The notes beneath the pieces are model-generated. The model saw nothing but the letters and a program-made list of their open reading frames with translations. It did no database searches and was not told where the DNA came from. Positions 55,513 to 64,000 of a DNA stretch of 64,000 nt are shown here, in pieces. The DNA is from Lucifuga dentata (lineage: Eukaryota; Chordata; Actinopteri; Ophidiiformes; Bythitidae). Both the position numbers and the translations under genes were made by a program. The stretch lies in NCBI GenBank assembly GCA_014773175.1, contig VXCM01003141.1:39183-103182 (forward strand), written 5' to 3'. Every line of letters begins with the position of its first letter. The stretch's first letter is position 1.

Positions 55513-56367
55513 ATATATACTTGAGTATAAGCCGAGTTTTGTTTTTTGTTTTTTTTTAAACCAAATTTCACAAAGCAAATCGGGGGGTCAGTTTATACAC
55601 GAGTAATTCAAATCAGATCCCAGAGCACGAAATTTCCAGGGGTAGAAATACTACCCATTAGCACTACCCATGGAAAATAGTTTAAATCATTCCTTAGAAT
55701 GATGTATTTCCTGACTAAACATCTTATTCAGCACATTTTACGGTGGCCAGTAAGCCGTGATCCGTCAGTTACGGTAATCAGCTGCTGAAATAAATATCAT
55801 GTTTACCAGTACGTGGATTATTTTCAGAAAATCAGAGGAATACTATGACAATACCCAGAAAAACAGGTCATTTGCTAAACAAATAAATTGATGTAACAAC
55901 ATCAGGGAGTCGGCTGAGGGAATTCCAAAACTCCGTATGGAGGAATGTCCAGCACATAGACAGACCCGCATTGACTCAGGTACAGGATAATTACTGAAAA
56001 CACGTAATGGGTAAGATTCTTAACAAAAAAAAAAAAAAAAAAAAAACTCACCATAATCACACAGCTAAATAAGCGCCGTAATAATTATAGCTCATTTGTA
56101 AAGCTTTCCTTACCTTCACCAATGCGATTCAGACGAGGAAGAGGAGTCTGGAAAACTTAATGTTAGCTCATGTCACTTATGGTAATCAGCTGTTTACTGG
56201 TACATGGATTATTTTCAGAAAATCACAGGAAGACTATGACAATTCTCAGAAAAAAAACAAGTAATTTGCTGAACAAATGAACATCAGCGGTCGGCTTATA
56301 TGCAGGTTTCTTTAAAAGTCTAAATTTGCAGGTCAAAATCGGGGGGTCGGCTTATAGTCGAGTATAT
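55513..56367. mobile_element. inverted-repeat DNA element (gagtataagccga ends)
   Basis: Left end atatacttgagtataagccg, right end in complement atatactcgactataagccg. Inside, a segment of about 100 bases is present twice in direct orientation (55781-55898 and 56178-56287, both with tggattattttcagaaaatc). About 855 bp, no coding frame. It directly abuts the LINE tail at 55512. Confidence 0.7.
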
Positions 56368-58099
56368 ACGGTAATTTTATGCAAGTACAGGACTTCCTGA
56401 TTGAGACTAAGTCTGTGAGAAGACATTAACATTTAATCCAGAATGCGATCAGGGCTGCAGGGATTGTAACACATCCTGCTGACAGTAATCCCTTAATGTC
56501 TGACTTCTGGTGTGACAGTAAACAGACTTCATGTCGTGCCTCAGCTGTGACTCACTCTTTTCCAGTGCCCACTCATTTATGAAGCCCACTGCATGTCTCA
56601 GACAATACTGTGGCATCTAAGTGTTGAATGCATGATGATTAGTGGGTGCAAGAATACATATTCCATTATTTGTACAACCCATACTTAAAGCTAGATGTTT
56701 TATGTATGTTTCTTGAGCTAGAAAATATTACTTTCTGATAGAAGATGTTTCCCTACTTGTCTTTGTGTGTGCTTTAGATAAGATCCTTAAGTCATTTTGT
56801 GTCTCAGCCTGGAAATGACTTCATCTGAAACCATATTTAATTTGATTTTAAGAAATCAGAAGGAAACTTTAGTGGCTACACAGAGCCACCATGTGTGTAT
56901 GTTGTGTTTGAGGAACGTCCGGCATCTCAGAGCCCTGCTGTCATCAGCCTGGCTGGCATTTGACTTATCACCCGCACATTTGACCTCACAGCCATTATTA
57001 ATGCATTGAGGAAAATAATGTGGCTTTTCATGGATCCTGTAGAGGGAATAAATGACTTTGGCCCATGCAGCTATTATAGGCCAATAAAGCAAAGCGAGGA
57101 AATGGCTGGGCAAGGGTGTTCCTGATTATTGTTGAGGATTAGAGCAATGTTTCCCAAAGGATGGTCGAGGGATCTCATTTGTTGATATGGCACAAGAAGA
57201 TCCTCTGGTTTATGAGGATTACTCAACTTACATCAAATTTTAACTCAGTGGCAGCCATCAATATTAAAGGGTGTGTAAAAAAAACAAACAAAAAAAAAAC
57301 CTTCTAATTTAAGGTTTACATGCCTGATAGCTACAGAATGGAACTGAAGCAAAACTACAGGAACAATAAAACTTCAGGAATAACTGAACCTTGATCCGGT
57401 TGGGATCTAGCTAAATGTCCTTAAATAAATTTGTGACTTTACTTTGCAGTGAAAAACTTCACACGACTGCTGCTGCGAAAGCTTGTAGAAGAAAAGTGTA
57501 AAGCTGCGAGGGAGTTTGAGAAGACTGTTGAAGAGAACAGACTTCAGATGTTTCCATAGCCTTTCTGTGGTAAATTCTGTAAATATAGGGTAAAGAAATG
57601 ATGAGGTCACTGCAAACTAAAAGGTTTTGGGAAGTTTCGCTTTACAGAGTGAAAGTTTTTTTTTTTTTTTTAAAANTTTTTTTTTTTTTTTTAAATAACT
57701 GAAGGTATAAAGACACTAAGATTGTTGTTGTTCCTGTCCTCTATATATATTTATAGAGAGCTTAAACTTTCTAAAGCAATAGTGTGAACTGTTGGGTGAA
57801 GAATAGCAATGCTACTTCTAACATCCCATGTTTTCGCCTCACTGAATGTACCTTTGCTTTTATTAGAAAGGAAAGATTTATCTTCACCCAGTGCTCTCTC
57901 TGCGGTGTTGCTATTTAAATGTAATGGCCCAATTTTCCCGAAGTGTTAATGAAATTTGTCTTAATTCGGCTCTGAAACTCAGTGACTCAGTTTTTTCAAC
58001 TGATCTCTGTTAATTGGCTAATTATTGAGTACTTTCTTGTGTAATTTCATTTATTCTTTATTTAACAAAGGCTGGTCCTCTGCCTTTTTAGGGAGGCCA

Positions 58100-58230
58100 G
58101 AGGGCTGTACCACAAAGCGAGATTAGTGGGTTAGCGAGGTATGTTGAGCCTAAAGCCAGGGTTTNGAGGGCTGTACCACAAAGCGAGATTAGTGGGTTAG
58201 CGAGGTATGTTGAGCCTAAAGCCAGGGTTT
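58100..58230. repeat. assembly duplication around N 58165
   Basis: 65 identical bases on each side of one N, inside the MITE. Confidence 0.9.
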
Positions 58231-58447
58231 TTGTTGTCACGAAGGTGGCTCACTTTTAACCTGGCTGGATCACCATGGCAACTCATGCTGCAGACATAAC
58301 CTGGTCGGGACCAGTTTTTGTTCAGAGTTTCAGCTTGAAATCAACTATAAAAAGCGCCACCCTTTGCAAACTTGTCGAGTCGTGCATTAGGAATGCCACC
58401 GAACAGAGCCGTCACTTAAAGTAGCGCAAACTGTATGCATCGCGTTG

Positions 58448-58545
58448 CATTTATATATATATAGATATCTATATCTATATCTATATCTATATATATAGAT
58501 ATATCTATAGATATAGATATAGATATAGACATAGATATATATATA
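58448..58545. repeat. (TATC)n/(GATA)n palindromic microsatellite
   Basis: A block of tatatc repeats is followed by gatata repeats, so the two arms can pair as a long AT-rich hairpin. Confidence 0.85.
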
Positions 58546-59916
58546 ATGTACATGCCACCACAAACATGTTTGTGGTGGCCATTTGCCCACACTCGCTATA
58601 AAAGAAGGCTTCTATAAAATTGCAGGTAACATACATTACTAGTTCACTATGTTATGAATCAGTATGACTTTACATTAATAGTATACTATATTATGAATCA
58701 GTATGAATCAGTTATGATGTATTTGAAATCTTCATAGCACTGCATGATAACTGTTTGCTCCTCCTGACTGAAATAAACAGCTCGCGATTGGTCCATTTTG
58801 TCCGGTAGTAGAGGTAAATGATGGCCGACACGCCCCCTTCATGGGAACGCACACAGAGCTTGTTGAGGAAAACCTGGGTTGACAAAGAGGGTTGATAACC
58901 ACTGACCGTCGTGGCACCCGTTATCTCTGACTGGAGTTTTAGGCTATGTCGAGCCAGTTAAGGCAAAGAAACCCTGGCTTTGTTGAACGTGCTTCATGGT
59001 ACACCCTCTGGCCTAAAATGTATATACATGTATATTAATTTAGGAAGACCCTCTGCAACCATTTCTAAACATGTTTCCTGAACCCTTTGCCTCAGTTTGA
59101 ATGAATAAAGTCTATTTAGATAGTTATCACTCCCCTCTGAGTCTGGCTTTATCTTTGTCAGTTAGCCCAGCAGATCTCAGTGCATCATGGCTGTGTTGTG
59201 TCTTTGTCTGCTGGATTAATGGCCATATAGCCTCATTCATGTCTTTGAATGGACCCAAGACATTTGGACCGATGGCCTTGAAGGAACTGTGTCCGCGTTT
59301 GAAGGAATAATACGCAGTCCTGTTCCTTCCCGCTGGGTATGGTTTTAACCTATTCAGCGGACCCAGCTGGGTCAGTGTGCTGAACAGTAAAGCTGTGTCT
59401 CCTGTAATGTGAGCTGACAAACAGGACAGGGCAGGAAAGCTGTGTGTCAGCCTCTCCAACACAGGAGCTGCTGCTTTCTAAAACACACCAGCCGGCTTTT
59501 ACAGCTTCTTTCATTAGAGAATTCAGACCTCTGTTTCAGGTAAAACCCGAAATTCACCTGTCACTGTCTTTATTTTCAAGGCCACAAATATGTGTAAAAC
59601 TGAAAAGAGCCCTAATATTGTTTGTTAGCTGCCAAATGGACTGAAATGGCAGTGAATCTTTGTATGGCTAACTTTGCTAGCATTTCTGTGTGCATCATGT
59701 GTTTCCTCAGTATTGTCAAGCTTAGATCTGTAGCTCAATGTAGCTTGTTTGATTGCATGTTTTGGTTGGTTTGGCTAAAAGTACCAGTTTGCATTAGCAG
59801 CACCACAGGCATCTGTATCTACGGTTGAAATTTGACAGAGAAAAATGATCAAGTATGTTGGGATTCTAAAAAAGGTTTCATATCTCTGAGTTGCTGACAC
59901 ACACTCTCACACAGAG

Positions 59917-59937
59917 ACACACACACACACACACACC
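59917..59937. repeat. (AC)n microsatellite
   Basis: Pure AC run of about 20 bases. Confidence 0.85.
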
Positions 59938-61732
59938 CTTCCAACTAGGTCAGAGGATTGCTATATTGCACGATCATGTATGTCAGCAAATGATGACAAA
60001 ATTGTGAAAGAAAGCAAGATTGCCGTCAGATCACAGAAAAAAAAATTCCCCTTTCCTGAAACATGTTGACACAGTGCTCTTGAGCAAGACATTAAAACCT
60101 GCATGTGAACCCTGAAACTGTCCCTAAAGTTTCAAACGTAATGAAAATAAAGCAGGGTGCTGCTGCTGAGAAAAAGTTTGTGTGCTCAGCAAAATGAAAA
60201 TAAATAAATGTAGGACACAAAGTAAACTGGGTGTTTCTCCTCAGGACTTTCATTTATCATCCTATTTAAAATGTGGGATTGCATAATATTAACAGATATG
60301 TGGTTTGTAAGCTTATAGGAGGATGTTTGACAAGGCCTCATCATAGCACAGGATAGAATCTCTGTATCTCTGCCTCTTAGATTCATTGTCTTCAGCTCTA
60401 TTGGCTCAGCTCAGTCTGCAGATTAAGATAACAAGACATCCATCAGCACTGATTCTCTCTGAAGCCCCACCGGAATTAGATTGGCTGTTTACTTCTAAAA
60501 AAGGTACATCCAAAAGGCAGATCTTAATAGTTGTGTTGTTTTTGTACCAGAGGTTTATCATCAGTCAATGATTAGTGTGATTTATGGAAATAGTAACACG
60601 ATTAAATCCCCCAAATAGCACAAATTGGAAAATACAAACACACAATATGCATCTTTCTAATTCACATCCTGTTACATTATGTCCTGAACACTCATGTCCA
60701 CCTGCTGCCCTTTTACATAATAAAATCAATCTCTCCTCCATGCCTCCATCCCCACCTCCCTAACACACATACAGACACACACTCTTTCTGTCCTGGCTAG
60801 ACCTCCACACCTCCTCTGCCTCCAGCCAACCACTGTGCTAGGAAATAAGCGTCATTAGCTGCAGCCAGTCAGGTAGAAGGAATTAAGAGCAGATTAATCA
60901 GCGGCTTGAGGCCCTAAGATGCTTTTCTATGCTGTATTCCCTCAAGTTGCTCTGCTCTGCGTCCTTGAGTGATGACATCACCACTGCTTTACACTCATAT
61001 ATTTAACATGGTCAATGCTACTGATGAATTCATCAGTAACAAAGCATCCAACAAGATTATCAGAAATATTGTTCTTAGAGAAACTGTTACTTCACCATCC
61101 TGTATTTCCTTTTGGAATAACATTTTTGAAAATATTAACTGGAAATGGTCATGGTTGTTACCAAGAAAGTATTTACTAACCAACAAGATAAACTTCCTCT
61201 TTTTGCATTTCTATTCCTTTCTCTTACACATTAAAAAGCATCTTTTCAATCCATGGTGCTCACACTGTGCTGTGTGGGAACATCACAACATGGAAGAGAA
61301 GTAAGTAAAGGACTTAGTTTTTATTGAAGTCAGAGTGATGATGCGTAAGAACTGGCTGACATGTCTACTTTTTAACAGACAGATCTGTGGTCATTGCAGC
61401 CTGAATGCTCTTTGATTTCAGCTCCAAACCTCATGAAGTCATTCGGGGCACAAACTCACCTCAGGCTACTCGCTGCAGCCATTGTTTTCCCTGTGTTGCA
61501 TGTCTACTCTCTTCTCCTTTTGAATGTGATTGCACTGCAGTCGCGTAATCGCCTGGGTGGTTCCAGACTTCCAGAGGCCTTTTTGTTGACTCGCAACGTG
61601 TTTGTCCGTCATTGGTTTTTCTTCCCTGTTATTCCTTTCAGTCGCTGTGATTACCTCAGACCAGACTGAAGCAGCCACAAAGCTGTAATTGGCTTCACAC
61701 ACTTGTGGTTTTCAGGATTCAGGTTTTGGGAC

Positions 61733-62247
61733 TTACAGGACCATAGCACCAGTTGTGCATGTTTAAGCCCAATATATATAATATACATGTTACATTACTG
61801 ACAACCATTTTCCAAAACATACTACTGGAGCGGTACATTTTAGAATCCCTTTTCTTACCCTCCAGACTGCCATTGTTTTCATTTCATTCCAGCGCGCTAT
61901 TAAAAGCAACTCGTAGAGACTTGAAATGTACTTCAGCAACAGCAAACATGATGTCTATTAAGCTTTTTTGTCAAAGTAACTTTATTTAACTGGGCCAACA
62001 TTGGGCTGCATAGAAGACAATGTATGTCTCTACTAGGGAATATAGTCCCAGGAAAAGATGGCTTTTAAAGAGAATTTTAAAATGACCGTCATGCATGTTT
62101 GCAGGTGAAACACTAAATTTTAAGGTGGATGTATCACCTGAACATTTGATTTTGAAAGATGCGAAAGAACAGGAAATCTACAGTAAAATAATGCAGGTAG
62201 TATTTATTGGACTTAAACATGCAAAAATCACCGGCACGGTCCTTTAA
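61733..62247. mobile_element. TTAA-flanked MITE, copy H (forward)
   Basis: Left end decayed (TTACAGGACCATAGCACCAG), right end GGCACGGTCCTTTAA. Forward order of internal landmarks; older subfamily. Confidence 0.75.
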
Positions 62248-62731
62248 GCCATTCAGTCATGATAATGTTCCTTTTCCTTTTTTGTGTTCTTGATTAATTC
62301 TGTGTCACATACGCATAGCTTCCCCCAGCTCATTTTCAGACTTTGATTTTATGTATTGAGTAAAACGGATAAACGCTGATGAACTTGATTTATTAATAAT
62401 CAAATTAATTTTTATCACCTTTTACCTATCGTGTGAATGTACCCCCCCAAAAAAAAGGAAAATCCAAAGAAATGTTCACTAATTCTGTTTAATCTCAGTC
62501 AGATCAGGTGTCAGTCACTTGCTAACACACACACTGTGTGGCTTTAAACACGTAAAGCTTTTAAATGCCCTTTAACCCCGCGTTACTAAACACTGAATGA
62601 ACACGGAGTAGTAGAGAGAGACAGCTGCTTTGTGTGTGTGTGGGCGTGCTTGCTCATGTGCGAACATGTATTGTGTGGATTGGTCCAGCTTACACACATA
62701 GAGGCTGGCACCAAAGTATGAGCGGTACTTG

Positions 62732-62759
62732 AGTGTGTGTGTGTGTGTGTGTGTGTGTT
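62732..62759. repeat. (GT)n microsatellite
   Basis: Pure GT run of about 27 bases. Confidence 0.9.
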
Positions 62760-63030
62760 GTGTTTGCGTGGCTCTGCTCCCTGTGGTATGCAGCAGAGCA
62801 GGTTGGTCTGTGTCTCGTAGAAAAAGGAAAGGGGAGAGGATGTAAAAGGAGGTGGTCCCACCCCCTTGTGTTACTGGCCCCACCCCCCTACATCACTGGC
62901 CCCTCCCTTTAAGACTTCACAAAGTCTTCTGTCAGGCTGCCACCTAAAGGATGCGGCTATCTGCCTTTTTCTTTTGACCAATTGTGAGCTTTCTATTACT
63001 TTCTTACTGTCCTGCTTCCATCTTCAAATG

Positions 63031-63153
63031 CTCGTCTGCAAACATTAAAAAAAAAAAGATGAACAAATTAATTCTGAAGAAGTCTGCTCAANCTCGTCTG
63101 CAAACATTAAAAAAAAAAAGATGAACAAATTAATTCTGAAGAAGTCTGCTCAA
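63031..63153. repeat. assembly duplication around N 63092
   Basis: 61 identical bases on each side of one N. Confidence 0.9.
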
Positions 63154-63939
63154 AATAAAAACACATCATAGCTCTTGTCAAGGTAGTTAGTGATGCTGAA
63201 ACAATTAGTTGGTTAATTGACAGAAACTTAATATATATTTTTGATAATTTGTAATTTGTTCAAGCCATTTATTAAATAAAGCTTTCAAATGCCTGTTTGT
63301 TCCAGCTTCTCCAATATAAAGAAATCTGTTTAATAACATTGTAAATTTGGGTGTTTTAATTATCGGTCAAACAAAATAGGCAATCAGAAGACATTATTTA
63401 TGGTTCCGGAAACATGAAATTGGTATTTGTCATTATTATGTTGTTATAGACAGAAAGATTAATTGCAAAATTGTCTGTAGATTGATAATGAAGATAAATG
63501 TCAGTTGCAGTGCAAATGGACAATCACAGCAAAGCTTTGTATCTAAAAAACCAAAAAGGCAAATGAGATTGAACTGCATCAAATTAAAAGTATTGTCATT
63601 TAAATGACTTGGCAATAAGAACTTTGAGGAAAATAATTATTCTGAGTGTTTCAAATAGCAAACATGCCCAAACTAACAAGCTAGAAGTAAGAAGGCCTAA
63701 CTAAAGACAATGGAAAAAAAAGAGAATAATATTTTAAAGGTTTTTATGAAAAGGTGACATGATATGTATATATTATTAGTGGAAAAGCTGTGTTCACGTA
63801 GCGTTGGTGTTTGGTCCTTCTAGCCACGGTTAAAGTCGTAAAATAAATGGCTTTGTTGTGTTGATTTGATGAGTTTGATTCGTGAATTTGACAGGCTTAA
63901 TCAGGCTGTTTGGGACATTTACCTTTCTGCTTCCCAGAA

Positions 63940-64000
63940 TGCAGCCTCAAGGGGGCACAAGCCAGTGTCCACCTTGTGCCGGTCCCAAGCCCGAATAAAT
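63940..64000 (+). mobile_element. start of a dispersed fish repeat at the right edge
   Basis: The text caagggggcacaagccagtg and gtgccggtcccaagcccg is familiar from a very common teleost interspersed repeat, probably an RTE-like LINE. Only the first 60 bases are in the window, so the class is a recollection. Confidence 0.4.

Larger units (their letters stand above)
58091..59013. mobile_element. Harbinger-like MITE (GGCCAGAGGG ends)
   Basis: Left end GGCCAGAGGGCTGTACCACA (from 58095), right end in complement GGCCAGAGGGTGTACCATGA, with tta/taa outside. It contains a GATA-type microsatellite and the assembly duplication 58100-58230. No intact transposase. Confidence 0.7.
41015..64000 (+). other. 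arhgap12: arhgap12 intron 2 (runs past the right edge)
   Basis: At least 23 kb with no recognised downstream arhgap12 exon. It carries MITE copies E-H, several other inverted-repeat elements, a LINE 3' end, microsatellites and a candidate alternative first exon. The stretches 42363-43796, 44384-45733, 46364-47400, 47920-49471, 50042-52660, 53404-54659, 56368-58090, 59014-61732 and 62248-63940 hold no gene I can support. Confidence 0.6.

Noticed and set aside
58732..58917. minus-strand 61-codon ORF
   Set aside because: Lies wholly inside the Harbinger-like MITE and shows no transposase motif.
59127..59462. 111-codon minus-strand ORF
   Set aside because: No recognisable domain, no start context or neighbouring exons; likely chance.

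Overview
The window is vertebrate nuclear DNA from a ray-finned (teleost, probably percomorph) fish. The evidence is GT-AG spliced genes with large introns, a density of short inverted-repeat DNA transposons, L2-like and RTE-like LINE remnants and a piggyBac relic typical of fish, and (CT)n/(GT)n microsatellites. The species cannot be named from the sequence. All identifications come from reading the sequence and recalling families; no database search was run.

Layout. (1) 1-280, minus strand: two exons of an SLC6-family Na+/Cl--dependent transporter running off the left edge. No further 5' exons were found to the right. (2) 281-9.9 kb: intergenic DNA holding an L2-like LINE (minus strand) split by a 5'-truncated RTE-like LINE with a 17-bp target-site duplication, a piggyBac-derived element (4889-5625) and one copy of a TTAA-flanked MITE. 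(3) 10230-28083, plus strand: a complete kinesin-1 heavy chain gene, kif5b. It has 26 coding exons, all with GT-AG introns, and an intact 963-residue frame with P-loop, switch I, switch II, neck, stalk and an IAK-type tail. (4) 28.1-32.9 kb: the 3' UTR and a spacer. (5) About 33.0-64.0 kb, plus strand: the 5' part of arhgap12. A non-coding first exon ends at 33221, and the first coding exon at 40279-41014 encodes the SH3 domain and a Ser-rich linker. The second intron is very long and continues past the right edge. The tandem, same-strand order kif5b then arhgap12 matches the human 10p11 arrangement, which supports both identifications.

The intergenic and intronic DNA contains at least eight copies of one 0.5-0.65 kb MITE family (TTAA at the ends, long inverted repeats). 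Other inverted-repeat elements lie at 19425, 23704, 26938, 41751, 52668, 55513 and 58091. A LINE 3' end lies at about 54.66-55.5 kb.

The assembly has a systematic fault. Twenty single-N positions occur; eight sit between direct copies of 61-65 bp, seven exact and one with a single mismatch, and a ninth sits between 20-bp copies. The rest are inside or next to homopolymers. These look like unmerged contig overlaps. One of them (N at 40561) inserts 64 bases into the arhgap12 coding exon and breaks its frame artificially.

Best leads: opposite-orientation MITE copies flanking the arhgap12 SH3 exon, a layout that favours exon circularisation; a 54-bp copy of kif5b exon 24 inside a transposon-like element in the next intron; a possible alternative arhgap12 first exon at 47892; and an unidentified 64-codon minus-strand ORF at 41375-41569.
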